NCBI GenBank assembly: GCA_015183035.1
Contig: JACZZP010000004.1
Coordinates: 1,798,001-1,862,000 of the forward strand
Reading direction: 5' to 3'
Length of the DNA: 64,000 nucleotides
DNA from: Meloidogyne chitwoodi
Taxonomy: Eukaryota > Nematoda > Chromadorea > Rhabditida > Meloidogynidae
The translations under genes and the position numbers were made by a program. Positions 41,113-56,802 of this stretch are shown in pieces. The stretch's first letter is position 1, and the number at the start of each line of letters is the position of its first letter. The notes under the pieces were generated by a model. The model made no database searches. It saw nothing but the letters and a program-made list of their open reading frames with translations, and had not been told where the DNA came from.

Positions 41113-44100
41113 ATGTTTCGTTATTTACGTTCTCGTATTGGAAGTTCTTATGAAATTAAAGATTATGATCAAGATGTTTTTGTTTCATACACAAAAGTAT
41201 TTTTTAATTTTATTTTGAATAAATATTTTTAATTTCTTTTTTTAGCTTGCAACACATGGATTTCCTCAAAAAGTTTCTTGTTTTGCTTTAAGTGAAAGAT
41301 CAGGCTTATTGGCTATAGGCACAAAAGAGGGAAGGCTACAGATGTAATTTTTATTTTATTTTTAGTGTTTCTTTAGGTTAATTAATATTTTTTAAAGATT
41401 TCTTTGCTTTTTTTTAGTTAATTCTGACATCCTTTTTTAAACAAAAATATTTTTTTAGATATTTTCCAAATGGTTCTCAAATTAGTGCAGAAATTGAATT
41501 TCCAATAATTTCTATTTATTTTATTGATACTTCTAAAACTATTATTTTTCAATATAATAATCTTAAAAAAGAAAAAAATTCTTCAACTAATTTCTTTTTG
41601 GGCAAAATTGTTAATAATAGATTGGAACTTCATAATATTTTTATTAATGAACTATTTGCTAACCTTGGCTTTTATAAAAATATGGTTAATGAAGTTACTT
41701 GTTGTAAAGTTTTGGATGGAAATGGAAATTCTGCATTACTTTTAGGTATTTTTTTAGAAACTTTTTTGATTGTTTTTTATTTTATTTTTTAAGGAACTAT
41801 TATTGGTGATATTTACGCTTTTTGGACAGCTTCTAACAAAAACCAAAATGATTTGACCATATTTATTCACTTTGATAATACAGCTTTAGCAAAGTATTTA
41901 TTTCTTAATTTTTTAAATTATTATTTTTTTGACAATTTAAAGTGTTGAAGAATTAAAATTAATTCAAAAAAGGTCAATAAATGATATCTGTATTAATCCA
42001 TTTAATGCTAATAAAACTGTTCTTCTTTTTGATAATTCTGTAATTATTATTTTCGACAAACTTGCTGACAAAGTTTTGAGAAAAATTGTTGTTACTAGCA
42101 GTATAACGGTTATTTTATTAAAATAAATTTTATTTTTTTTTTAATTTTTAAGAGTATTTGTAATAATGATAATTTTCAATCATTTTTTTGTTCACTTTAT
42201 GATGGTTTCTACTTTAATTTTAATTTAAATAGTGAAAATAATGAAGAATTTATTTCAAAACCAAAAAGTTATTTTGAAGGAAATTCTTTTACTCAAATGT
42301 CACAAATTGCTATTTCAGAAACAGAAAAGTTTATTTTTTTCTAAATTAATTTTTATTTAAATATTAGATCTGAACAATTTGTTATATTTTCTGGAGGTGT
42401 TCCTGAAGATATTGAATGCCAAAATCCTATTTGTTTATTTTCTGGAGATAATTCTTTGATACTCAATTTTGATAGTGAAATTATTAATTTTAAAATTTTT
42501 GAAGAAAAAGGTTTTTTTAATTTTATTTATGAAGAAAGCATTATATGGATTGATAAATTAAACCTATTTTCTAATTTTTATCTGAACGGTGGATTCCCTT
42601 TTTAAATTCCCATAAATTTAACTATTAAAATTACCTTATATCCTTCATTTTTTTATTGTATTCCTTCTATTTTTAATATAATTATTTAGAATGGTAGACT
42701 TTCATAAAATAATTAAAATATTTTTAGGAATTGCTTTAGCTTTATTTGTATTATGTCAAGATGAATTAGTAGCAATAGACTTAAAAGATTCTTTATGGAG
42801 AATGTTTTCATTACCTAATTTATATCCAATACATTCTTCACCTGTTACTTGTGTTTTGGCAATTTCTGACATTTCAGAACAAATAATTTCACTTTTTGAA
42901 CAAATATCAAATCAACAAAGAAATTTTTCAAAAATATTTTCATCAAATAAATGGCCTCTTGAACGATTTGAGGAAGAGAATATTTCTTTAATTAGTGAGA
43001 AAAAGGATTATTTTCTAATTTTAACAGGGTATAAATATTTATTTTTTAGATTTTTTTAATATTTATTTTCTTTAGACATGATAATGGAAATGTTTGTATT
43101 TGGCAAGCAAATGATTTAAATTTTAATCTTTTACTTGTTTGTAATACATCTAAAGAATTTGAAGGTTTTCAAAAAACAGAAGAAAATAATGAACTAAATA
43201 ATAATAATAATTTAAAATTTCCACCAATTCGAAAGGTTTTTTTAATATAAAAAAAAATTATTTAATTTTTTAAGGCTGGAATATTTGATCCTTATTCTGA
43301 TGACCATCGCCTTTGTATACAAAAAATTTGTTTTGATTCTAAAAGTGGAACATTTGCAATTGGTGGACAAGCTGGGCAATTGATGGTATTTGAAACTTTG
43401 TGGAAAAGGGTGAATAAAAATTATTTTGAGGAATTTTGAGCTGATTTTGCTTTTAATTTATGCTTTTTTATTAAATAAAAATTTTAAAGAAAAATTTCAG
43501 ACAGCACCGGGTAATCAATTACTATTGATTGACATGACAGCTAATGTAGAATCATCAGAATATTTAGATTCTGGACAACATAAACATAGTGAATCTGCTA
43601 TTCAACCAAGAAGTTTACCAATAAATTATGAAAATGGATTTTGTCTTTATAATAAGTTAAAATATAATTTAATTAAAAAATAAATTATTATTTTGTTAGT
43701 ATTATTGCACAAATTAAACCACCAGTTCCGGTAACAGCTATTTCTTGGAATTTTAATATGGGTGTATTAGCTGCTGGTAATGAATTTGGTTATGCTATAT
43801 GTTCAATTAGAGAACGAAAATTACTTTTAGTTAAAACTTTAATATCTTCTTTGGGTATTTTTTTTTAATTTATTTTTATTAAATTAAATATAATTACATT
43901 TTTGGATGTTCTTCAAATCTCAAACAAGGACTGTGCTCTTTCACGTTTCAAAAGTGTCAAAAAGTCAATAAGACAGTCTTTTAGAAGAAAAAAAATACCA
44001 GCGTCAGAACAACAAGTCTTTATATTTAAATTTTCCTATTAAAAAAATTTTTATTTAAGGAAAATGGAGGTTTAACACAACAACACAATCGGCATCGTCA

Positions 44101-44937
44101 AGAGCGAGAAATCACTCAAAGGAAACGTAATCCAAATGCCTTAGGTTTTCTAAAAAAAATATTAAAAATTTAAATATATCGAAATTTAGATGGTGAAACT
44201 CCAAATTCTCTTATTAAAGTACTCACTTTTGAAAATTGTATTCTCTCTCCATTTAATACCAATCAAGTTTATCTTTTTGTTGGAACACAAGGTGGATCAG
44301 TTTTTATTCATTTAATTAGGTCAGATGCTTGTACGAACAATGAACGTTGTCAATTAATTAAAGGTTTTTAAATTATAAATTTAAATAATATTTTATCTTT
44401 AAAGAAATTCGTTTACGTCATCATGCTCCCATTGTTGCAATTGAATTATTTCACCAACAATCATATTCCAGGCTTATTGTTTTTAGTGAAGAACAAATCC
44501 GTTCTTTTATAATACCTACTCTAAAACCTTTTGTTTACAAATATAAATTGACAGCAATTGAGGGTTCAAGAATTAAAAAAGCGACAACCGTTAAAATTAC
44601 TAACAAAGGTAAAATTTTTAAAATTTATAAAATTAAGATATTTTTATTCATTTCTAGAATTACTAACTCAAAAACCTGAAAAATTTCTGGCAGTAATAAC
44701 AAATAGAGGAGAAGTATTTTTCATATCGCCAATTAACACAAAATTGATTTATAAAGTTCCCTTTGTTCAGGTTTTTATTTTAACAAATATATAATATTTA
44801 TTTCCAATAATTTAAACTTTTAGACAAATAATACAATTGGAATATACTCATCTGTTATAACTGGAAAAGGTCAAATTTTTTATCTAAACTCAGGTGGAAG
44901 TGAATTTGTACGATATGGATCTCATCTTCTGAGCTAA
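41113..44937 (+). CDS. Lethal giant larvae (Lgl) WD-repeat polarity protein
   Basis: A gene of about fifteen exons. It opens MFRYLRSRIG, then LATHGFPQKVSCFALSERSG and LLAIGTKEGRLQIFPNGSQI, the conserved first WD blade of the Lgl/tomosyn family (HGFPxxPxxxAF, AIGTxxGxxxIxG). Later blades include LVAIDLKDSLWRMFSLPNLY, SPVTCVLAISDI and FLILTGHDNGNVCIWQAND. Near 43950-44010 an exon encodes SRFKSVKKSIRQSFRRKKI, matching the phosphorylated basic hinge of Lgl that aPKC targets to release Lgl from the cortex. The C-terminus (QIFYLNSGGSEFVRYGSHLL then stop) is the last blade. There is no R-SNARE domain, which separates it from tomosyn. The splice junction just upstream of the hinge exon (donor after SSLG, about 43856; acceptor near 43929) is unclear in phase, so a small exon may be missing. 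Confidence 0.85.
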
Positions 44938-45319
44938 GAAATCTCTCCCTTAATGGACCGATTAAATTATTTATTTATAAAAATGTATTAATTTATTATT
45001 AATTTATTGGTGAACCAAATAAAACTAGTCCAAGATTTATTTATTTGTATTTTTGATTAATGATTTAAAAATCAATCAAATGTTTAAAATCAACCTTTTC
45101 TTAAGTTTTTTCATATATGAGATAACTAAATAATGTGGAAATAGGTGTAAATTAATCAAAAGTTAAAACAAAATTTTTTGAATATTTTAATAAGTTCAAT
45201 ATATTTATGTGTAATACAATAATTGTACTATTATTATTAATGGGTGGAAAAGCGAAATAAAGTTTTTTGAGGATTATAGGGTCATAATAATATAATGAGG
45301 CATGAGCAATATTTTCTTA
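44938..45319. other. convergent spacer between Lgl and ACSL genes
   Basis: 382 bp of AT-rich DNA holding the 3' ends of two convergent genes. No other feature seen. Confidence 0.5.
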
Positions 45320-48445
<3,126 letters not shown>

Positions 48446-49034
48446 TATTTTATTTATTTATTAAAAATATTTTGTTAAATAATTTTTTCAAGAAACAAAT
48501 AATCTAAAAACTTTAAAATAATAATTTTTTAAATACATTTAATGAAAATTAACGGACTTTTATAGTGAAAATTAACTTAAAGTTAGCGCAGCGGAATTCA
48601 ATGAAAAAATGATAACAATTAGGTATATTTAGGTAATTATGAAATGTTAAATGATAAAAAAATTCGGCATGACACTTAAGAATATAACAGTTGTTAAGAA
48701 ATGAGTCAGAAATAAAACGTAAGTTAAAGAGGTAGACAAATATTTACGAAAACAAATCAAACAGGTGCATAGAACATTTCATCAACCAAATAGGGAGGAC
48801 ATTTTGTCAGAAAATTAAATGCAAAAGCATCATAAAAAACCTTTTGTCAGCGGACATTTCGCAAAAAGGAGACAACACTCTAAATAAAAAGTGGAAAAGC
48901 AGACGTCAAAACTTCCATTATCCAATCTATGTGAGGTATCGGATCTACCAAAAACAATCCAGATAGAATGAAAAAAAGTTTTATTGATAATCCAAAAATA
49001 CATTTAACGAAAAATGAATGTTCAAAAAATATTT
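48446..49034. other. spacer between ACSL and SF3A3
   Basis: 589 bp, both flanking genes on the minus strand, so it holds the ACSL promoter and the SF3A3 3' region. It contains repeated attttgtcag/cttttgtcag words (about 48799-48850) of unknown significance. Confidence 0.4.
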
Positions 49035-51175
49035 TCAGAGTAAACCCTGTCTTTTAAGATCTTCAAACATTCGTCTATTAACTACATTTCCAAGTGAATC
49101 TTCAAATTCTTCATCAATGTCCGGATTCCATTTATTTTGACTTCGATCTTCACATATTTTTTTCCAAAGCCTTATTTTTAAATATATTAAATATAAATAG
49201 ATATATTTGCTTTAGATTAAATCAAAACCTAAATTTCTAAAATTCCCCAAAATTTAACTTAAATTTTGTTCAAGATAACTATACAATTATATTTTTCAAA
49301 TAATTAATAAGAATAAATATACTTACTCAATGGCATCATTAATTTTTATGATATTCGTAAAATGGGCTGTGTTTGGAATTCCTAAACAACGCATACCATG
49401 AGAATGACGCCATTCCTTAAATTTTTAAGAAATTTAAATCTTTATTATTTTAAATAACCGTAAAATGGCGTTGAAAAGCCTTTGGCCCTTTATAAACTTG
49501 ATTTCCACAAATTTCACAACTATAACCAATATTCAAACCATGAAGCTTATAAAGCCAATAGGGGATAGGTTTTCCATCCCAATCTAAGGGAAGATTTTTT
49601 GGGTTATATGGAACATCTGTATCTTCTTCTTCAACTTCATAAAATTCTTCTTCATCATCTTCTTCCTCTTCCTCTCCAACAGCACGGGCTTGTTTTCGTT
49701 CAATATTTTCTAATGTTGCTGTTATTTCTGGTCTTACTAATTCAGTAAGTCTAAAAAATATATTTTTTATAAAAAGTGGAATTTAAATATTAACCGAAGA
49801 ACGTGAACTTCATTTTTTGCTAAATCATATTTTCGCTTCTCTTCTTTATGTACACCATTTTTTATCGCTTTTAATGCCCCATTAGTAGAACCATTTTCAG
49901 TTTCATATTTAGAATCGAATAAACGTTGGGCACGCTCCTTTAACGACCTATAAATTATTTTAAAGATAATTATCGACAAAAATTTAATTTTTTGGATAAA
50001 TTTTGTTAAATATTAAATATAAAAATATACCCGCCACATTTCATGTTTCGCTCGATAAGTGCCAATTTCAGACGGTCATTTCCAAGAGCCATAAGTTCTT
50101 CTACACTTTCATATTTCGATAAATCAAGGTCTGCTGTAGTCATAGGTTGTTTAGTTAATAAGTTTCCTGTGCTTTTCTCTGTTGACCAACCTAGCACTTT
50201 ACCCTCTTTCCATTTTGATTCAAATTCCTACAAAATATATTGTACATATAAATATTAAATTAACTCACTTTATCAGCATTAAAAAGCTCTGCTTCAACGT
50301 CAATTAACGGCTTTGAACGTCGTAGAAAATCTCTTAAATATCCTTCAAGTGAAGAGATATATGTTCTATAAGCTCCAGTCTTTTTGGTCTTTTCCTTTGA
50401 AAGTTCATGTAATTGGTTAAATGTAGAGATAAAAGTGATATAATCAATACGCTAAAAATAAGATAATTAAAGAAAGTTTGAGCTGATAAGGATAAACTGA
50501 TTAAACCGTTACAAAACCATTTTTCTAGAAAAGATAAAGATATGGTTCTAATGCTACATCCGATTTTAAATTAAGTTAGCGAGGCCAGCACAAATATTAT
50601 AACTCCCTTGTAGAAAAAAATACCTTGACTCCTTTGAGATTAACATATTTCTCATAAAGTGTGTGCATGTCCAAAAATTTTCCATAACCTTCCTCATCAG
50701 TAAAACGAACCATTTCCTTCTCAACTTTGTCAGGATCCTGTACAAAATTAGCCATTTCTTGAAATTCAATTGTTAAAGGACGAGCTGTTTCATTCGGATT
50801 TTTTCTGTGAATGTCTTTAAGTGATTTCAGTCGAGAATAAAATTCAGCAAATTCGTTAGGCCCTCCAATTGCTTGGATCTCTTTTGAACGTTCACCGTTC
50901 TCATCATTGTAAGTTTTGACTAATTTATCTGTAGCATTTCTACATCTCTAAAAAATAAAATTAGTCTAAAGAAAGTAAAAAACACGAACCTCAATAAGAC
51001 CTTTTACGCGTTGATCAGAATTGATTTTCTCTCGCTGCTGTAAAATCAAAAAATTTAGTTTTAAAAAAAGTTTTAGTACCGTTTTCTTTTCAACCAAATA
51101 TTCTCTAACCATTAAATCAATACATCTTTCCCTTTCTTCGTGACAAGTACGTTGTACTTCGAGAACAGAATCCAT
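49035..51175 (-). CDS. SF3A3 (SF3a60), U2 snRNP splicing factor subunit
   Basis: Minus-strand exons give a protein of about 500 residues, as in other animals. It begins [20 protein letters not shown], followed by [94 protein letters not shown] and a SAP-like segment ([36 protein letters not shown]). An acidic stretch ([20 protein letters not shown]) precedes [20 protein letters not shown] and the matrin-type C2H2 zinc finger ([38 protein letters not shown]). It ends [11 protein letters not shown], exactly as in human SF3A3. The protein bridges U2 snRNP assembly at the branch site. It lies 339 bp downstream of another minus-strand gene, with a good trans-splice acceptor in between. Confidence 0.95.
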
Positions 51176-51189
51176 TTTAATTTTTATAT

Positions 51190-51196
51190 CTGAAAG
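51190..51196 (-). promoter_or_regulatory. probable spliced-leader acceptor upstream of SF3A3
   Basis: On the minus strand ATCTTTCAG lies 14 nt before the SF3A3 start codon, with no upstream exon in reach. This matches the nematode 3' splice consensus TTTTCAG and suggests trans-splicing. Confidence 0.5.
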
Positions 51197-51514
51197 ATTT
51201 TAAGCACTTTATTAAAAATTACGAACTTTTTTACAAATTTATGAAAAAATATAGGTGGAGAATAAATTATCTGTGAGTAAGAGGCGAAAAAATATTGAAA
51301 CGATTTCACCGCAAAATAAAAAAATCGCAAAACATTTAAATTAAATGTTGCTAGAGTAAAAAGATAAAAGTTTATTCGCGACCAATAAAAAGTAATTAAA
51401 AAAATTTTCTTACATCAAATATAATTTTTTAACAAATTGAAAACATTTTAACAAATAAAATTTCTTATTAACGGAATGTAGAATTTCCCAATTTCAAATA
51501 ATATTCATATTTTT

Positions 51515-52436
51515 CTACACCTTATTCTTATGGCATTTTGGCACATCTCCCTTCCCACATTTAAATCTCTTTTTGTTTTCTTCTACAGATTCAGAATAAG
51601 ATTCATCTTCACATTCGAACAGCTTGAAGTTTTCAAAATCACTCGTCAAATCATCTTTTGATGTGCTTTCTTCTTGAAAATTGAAAAATTGTCCTTCCTC
51701 TTCAGTTTTAACTTCGCTTGTACTTGTTTCCTGCTCCATAGAACTGAGAATATAAACGCTGTAAATTAGAAAAGTAAATTTTTAATAACACCCCTGACAA
51801 GTTGGTTGATCTACAACTATGTTAGACTCAGTCAACGAGGAGGAGATAAGGGGTTGATTTATATTTAGAATATTGTTAAATAACCCGTGCCCTGCTCACA
51901 TCCTTGCCAACACATAAGGTTCAATCATTTAATTAAGAGGATTTATGTAAGACTTACTCTTTTCTTCGCTGTCTAACACGCCGTCGAATATCTTGAAATT
52001 GGTTAGTCAATGATGCGCGATAGCGGTAACTGAAATTTACAGTAACTATTTTTAGTAAATCTACTCACGTGATAAATCTGGAATCCTTGGCTGGAAAACG
52101 TTCAATTGTCACAACTGAAAATGGAATGAAACGTTTCTGTTAAAATATTTATCTACCGTGCTCCAGCAAATTGGAATTAAGCATCTCCTCGAAGCATGGA
52201 AATCCACGCTGTAGTGACACTACGGTCCCACAGATTTTAGAGGAAACGCTAAAAATTAATATTATTAAGGTGTTTATAAAAATAACTAACTATAATTCAT
52301 GAAGAAGGTCCGCTGATGATGTGTATCCCTCGGCTCTACGCCAAAGAGCCTCATAAAGTTTTTCACAGAATTGAGGCCAAGTACAGGTAGATGAGTGGCG
52401 ATCAATCAGAGGTTCATACGAGGATAAGGGAAGCAT
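51515..52436 (-). CDS. unrecognised protein with acidic C-terminus
   Basis: Five exons join in phase to about 195 residues: MLPLSSYEPLIDRHSSTCTW and QFCEKLYEALWRRAEGYTSS; VSSKICGTVVSLQRGFPCFE with EMLNSNLLEH; VVTIERFPAKDSRFIT; YRYRASLTNQFQDIRRRVRQ; and the last exon SMEQETSTSEVKTEEEGQFF ending KGDVPKCHKNKV. The N-terminal two thirds are mixed helical with conserved-looking Trp and Cys residues, a basic cluster (RRRVRQRRK) follows, and the C-terminal third is acidic and Ser-rich, as in many nuclear proteins. I do not recognise the family. It lies 339 bp upstream of SF3A3 on the same strand and may share an operon with it. The start is the first ATG of the first exon. No upstream exon was seen. 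Confidence 0.65.
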
Positions 52437-53399
52437 ATTTAAATTTGAAGTTTTTACAATTATTTTTAAAACTAGATATGTTAATATAAAAAAATAGTTT
52501 ACAAGATCCAGAAAGGTAAAACAGATTTTTGCAAATTTTCATAAATTTTCAAAAAATTTGTAGAAAGATAACAAAAAACTTGTTTACTTACAATTAATAC
52601 AGTGCGAATTAGTGAAAAACATGTACGAGCAATACTTCAAATTCTCCTTTTGCTAACAATAAATGTCTTAATTGAGAATATCTCTTTCATTTGTCATTTT
52701 ATAACTTACCATTTTAATCAACTTTACGAAAGTAAGGTAACAAAAGAATGAAAAATAGTATATTAAATATGAAATAGTGCTTTTTGGCACATTTTTATTA
52801 AATTTATTTTATCATAATGATTTTCTTGAATTTTGAGAAAAGGTGCAATTAGAGAGAAAGAAAAGAAAAAGTAAATACAATAACTCTAAAACAATTAACC
52901 AACTTTCAATTCCCCTAATGATTATATAGTCTAGTTTGGTTATTCTCTCATTTCAAAACAACACAACGAACTTTCAATCTTTAATGGAAAATTGATTATT
53001 TTTGGCTGGTAATAAAAATAAATAAAAATTTCATGTGCACAACTGCTTTCTAACGAATTCAGTCGATAAGCTAATCATATCCATTTCGCTTTTCAAATTT
53101 TTTCATCAGCATTTGTTTTGAGATGGATAATATCCAGGAATATAAGAATCAGGTGGTCTTTTTCTGGTGGAATTTTGATGTAATTGAAGCAGTAAAAGTA
53201 ATAAAAACAAAATAAACTAAAATGAGAGTAAGCTGAACCATGGAAAAGGTTGTTTATCCTTGTTTTTTTTATAATCAATTTAGAATGAAAATTGGAACAC
53301 ATAATAAGTTTGTTCTTGGTGAAAAAGACATCTGTGGGCATGCAAAAAAGTTGTCAAAAATTTATTTTTTAATTAAAAAATTCAATTTTTTAAGAAGAA
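52437..53399. other. divergent intergenic region
   Basis: 963 bp between the divergent starts of the unrecognised minus-strand gene and the ENPP-like gene. Short open frames here (53093-53341 minus, 53240-53458 plus) lack splice partners. An acceptor-like ttttttaag stands about 5 nt before the ENPP-like ATG. Confidence 0.45.
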
Positions 53400-55769
53400 A
53401 TGAATGGGTGGAAGTCAATATTTTGCTTCAATTGCCTTTTACTCACCTTTTTCATTAATTTTTGTTTATCACAAAAAGTACCGGTTGGACAAAATTTAAT
53501 ACTCTTTCTAGTAGATGGTAATTTTTTTAATTCTACCAACTTAGAGAATATTTATTTAAAGGACTTGGGGCAAATTTGTTTAATAATACTGATTCTCGAA
53601 TGAAATTTGGTGCAAAAACCCTTATTGAAGTTATTTAATCTTTCTAACTAAAATTTTATTAAAAAAAATTTAGAATGGCGTCGAAGCAGATTATTTAATT
53701 CCTGTTTTTCCAACCCAATCATATCCAAATTGGTTTAGTTTGGCAACTGGTATATTTTTTATGTTTAGCAAGGATTAATCTTATTTTTAGAAATGTAATT
53801 TATTTTTCTTTCAGGTCTTTATGTAGAAAATCATAACTTCACAGCAGACTTTATGTTTGATCCTCAAAATTCTATTCTTTTTGAACGTGATCTTGGAGTT
53901 AATGATTCAAGTGAAAAATGGTGGAAGGCAACCCCCGCCCCATTTTGGTATTCGGTTGGTAAAGCTGGTATTGATGTTCACTGCTATTGGTTTGCTACTT
54001 GCCATGTAATTTAATTCCTTGTTTGGAGGATTAGTTTTGTTTATTAAAGAAATTATTATAAAAAATTTAAAATAACAATTTTTTACTGTCATTTCTCATT
54101 TAAAAAATAAATCTTTATTTAAATAAATAATTCAGGTACCTTACGTTGATTTGGTAGTACAAGTCCCTTTGTCAAGGCGTCATAGTTTTAAAAATAATGA
54201 GGAACATGATTTATATTCTTATATTCCTAACATAATGAAATATATTCAAAAATACCAAGTCTACAGAAAACAGGTTTTTTAAGATTTTTAATGGAAGCAT
54301 TCTTATTTTTCTTTAGCTTGTGCTTCTTCGGTATGATGGATTAGGAAAAGCGTTAAGAACTCACGGAGAAGATTCAGAGCATGTGGTGCAAGAACTTTCC
54401 AATTTTGATCAACAAGTACGAAAAATCCAGGTATTTATTGTTTATGAAAATAATTCTATTATTTTTTATTTAAAAATTCTGAAAAATAAGAACATGTGTT
54501 TATTGTTAGATTGTTTTTTTAATTTGTGCAATTTTCTTCATTTTAAGTTGTAAATTATACAGCATAAATTAGCGAAAAATTTCTGCTTAAAAGCTAACAA
54601 ATTTCTAAATAATGGTAGAAATTTAATTTTTTCAGGAGGAAATGGAGCGTTGGGACTTGCAAAGATCTACAAATTTAATTGTTCTTTCTGATCATGGACT
54701 TTTAAAAAATGAAGAACAAAATCAGTATTATATTGAAGAATGCGTTTCAGATATCTCAAAAATTAAACAAATTGCTAATTCCCTTTCTTTTGCATTAATT
54801 TGGCCTGAGGAGGAGGAAGAGGTTTTTCGATAAAAAATAGTTGAATTAAACTGTTAATATATTTATTAGGATTCAATTTTCTTCGAATTAAAATTCTGTG
54901 ACCAATGGGTCAATCTACCATCAGATGACTATAAGGGTGGAGGTGAAACAAAAGAAGTAGAACCTTCTGTAGGAGTTTATAGACGTCATGAAATTCCAGA
55001 CCGTTTTCATTGGAAGGTAAAATAAAATTTGTTTATTTTTAATTTTTTTCTTCTAAAGGACTCTCGATTTGTATCGCCAATTGTGTTAATTGCCCAACCG
55101 GGATTTCAACTTTTGACAGTTTGTTTTTATTTTTTCTATTTTTGAGGATTATTTAAATTGTTTTTAGAGGCAAATTCCTTCCACAACAGTTAGTGAAAAA
55201 TTTGGTCGTGAGTGGAAAATGTTGGATGGATGGGACAACGAAAATACAGCATTACAAGGTTTTTAATTTGAATTTTTATTTTTTTTAATTTTTAGGAATT
55301 TTAATGGCCAGAGGACCTGGTAAATTTAAAAATAAATTTATTTAAAATTATTTTAAAAATTAAATTTATTATCTTATATTCGGTTATAAGATCTGACTGA
55401 ATTACGGTTCAATATCTTGTGTCAATTAAAATTTCTAGCTGTTAATACAATCACTTAAACAATTATTTAAATTTTCAGCCTTCAAATCTGGCTATAAGGG
55501 CGGGCCATTGGAAATTGTCGATATTTATCAGGTTTTTATTTTTGTTAGAAAATATTAGAAAAAAATATTTTTAGTTAGTCCTAAATATGCTAGGTGTTGA
55601 CCCTTGCCATTCAAACAATGGAAGTTGGGAACGTGTTTCTGAATTTTTGGTTGATGAGCTAGAGGAACGGATATACCAGCCTCAAAGTTTTTCTAAAAGG
55701 AATTCACCGCCAATTGCGTTATTTTTAGTTGTGATAGAAATATTAGTTTACAGAATATTTTTTTATTAA
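53400..55769 (+). CDS. ENPP6-like ectonucleotide pyrophosphatase/phosphodiesterase
   Basis: A plus-strand gene of about twelve exons starting MNGWKSIFCFNCLLLTFFIN, a signal peptide. The catalytic fold follows: NLILFLVDGLGAN (first metal Asp), FGAKTLIENGVEADYLIPVF and TQSYPNWFSLATGLYVENHN, with Ser before YPN as the nucleophile position as in ENPP6. Next come SSEKWWKATPAPFWYSVGKA, LVLLRYDGLGKALRTHGEDS, NLIVLSDHGLL (metal Asp/His), VGVYRRHEIPDRFHWKDSRF, SPIVLIAQPGFQLL, EWKMLDGWDNENTALQGILM, ARGPAFKSGYKGGPLEIVDI and YQLVLNMLGVDPCHSNNGSW. The C-terminus is hydrophobic (PPIALFLVVIEILVYRIFFY), as for GPI attachment. ENPP6 cleaves choline phosphodiesters at the cell surface. The usual metal motif D-x-x-G-H-x-Y-G-P is changed here to DGLGKALRTHGED, so activity is uncertain. 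Confidence 0.85.
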
Positions 55770-55903
55770 TATTTTCCCATAGATTATAATTCTTATAATT
55801 AGAGAATAAAAATAGATGCGATTTTATTTTTGGAAAAGTTCCATGAAGAGCAGACGTAAAATTAAATAACAAATTTATTCAGCATAAAAAGTAAAAAAAT
55901 GTT

Positions 55904-56619
55904 TTACGGATTTTTCTGAACATAAGGGTTTCCCGGATGATATTTCATGGATACATCGGTCTTTAAAAGTTCGTTTTTTGTATATTCAATTAAATTCTTT
56001 CGTCTATTCTCCTCAAGTGTTTCCATAGATGGGAATGGGTTTCCTTAATTTTCAGACTTAATTTCACAGACTTTATTAATGTTATACCTTTTAATTCGAG
56101 AACAGCAACCGGGTATCGCATCCATTGAACCTTTTTATGATTTACTATTTCCACTCGGACAGTTGGCAGTCTATAGATTGATGTATATGGCTCGTCAATT
56201 GGATATTCTTCGAAGCGAGGAACAAATGTGCTAATTTTTGTATTTTTAAGATAAAAATAATTTTGTTACCTAAACATTTTACCTATCAAATCTTTTTCAG
56301 GAAACCACCAATCGTACATTTCTTTTGTATATTCATCATTTTCACCTCTATGAATTCCCAATTGAATTAGCTAAAAAATAATAAGTATTAATTAAAACAA
56401 CCTAAAAATAAGTACCCTTTCTACATATTGACGACATTCTTCAGCACGATTATAACGAAATTCGCACCGTTCATCTCTAAAAATGCGATTTACCATCATA
56501 CGAAGCAACTCCAAGTTTCCTCTCGGATTTTTAAAGTTTGGAAGTTTGAGCCTTTGAGGTATACGTCCAATTGGGACTTTTATTCGTGGAAGAGAAGGGA
56601 GTAAACGATGAGCAGACAT
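55904..56619 (-). CDS. mitochondrial ribosomal protein bL17m (MRPL17)
   Basis: Three or four minus-strand exons begin MSAHRLLPSLPRIKVPIGRI and continue RLKLPNFKNPRGNLELLRMM, VNRIFRDERCEFRYNRAEEC, RQYVERLIQLGIHRGENDEY and YDWWFPEKDLIGKMF. A C-terminal part follows (FVPRFEEYPIDEPYTSIYRL, MRYPVAVLELKGNPFPSMET). Human MRPL17 has the same sequence pattern ([60 protein letters not shown]). It is a structural protein of the large mitoribosomal subunit near the exit tunnel, nuclear-encoded and imported. The basic N-terminus (IKVPIGRIPQRLK) can serve as targeting sequence. It converges on the ENPP-like gene with 134 bp between stops. Confidence 0.9.
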
Positions 56620-56802
56620 TTTTAAAATAAAATTCTTTTCTAAAATAAAGGTATTTTAATAAAAAGTAAAGATATTTATAACTTTTTGACAAATTACTAT
56701 TTACTATTCAACATTAGGAAAAAAATTTAAAGTTACAAATTGAAAGTCACCAAGTCGAAAAAAAAGAACGTTTTGTCCTTAATAATTTTCTCTAATTTCG
56801 GG

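Noticed and set aside
41524..41792. Two alternative overlapping open frames within the Lgl gene
   Set aside because: They overlap an Lgl exon in other frames. The Lgl frame continues in phase with neighbouring exons and carries family motifs.
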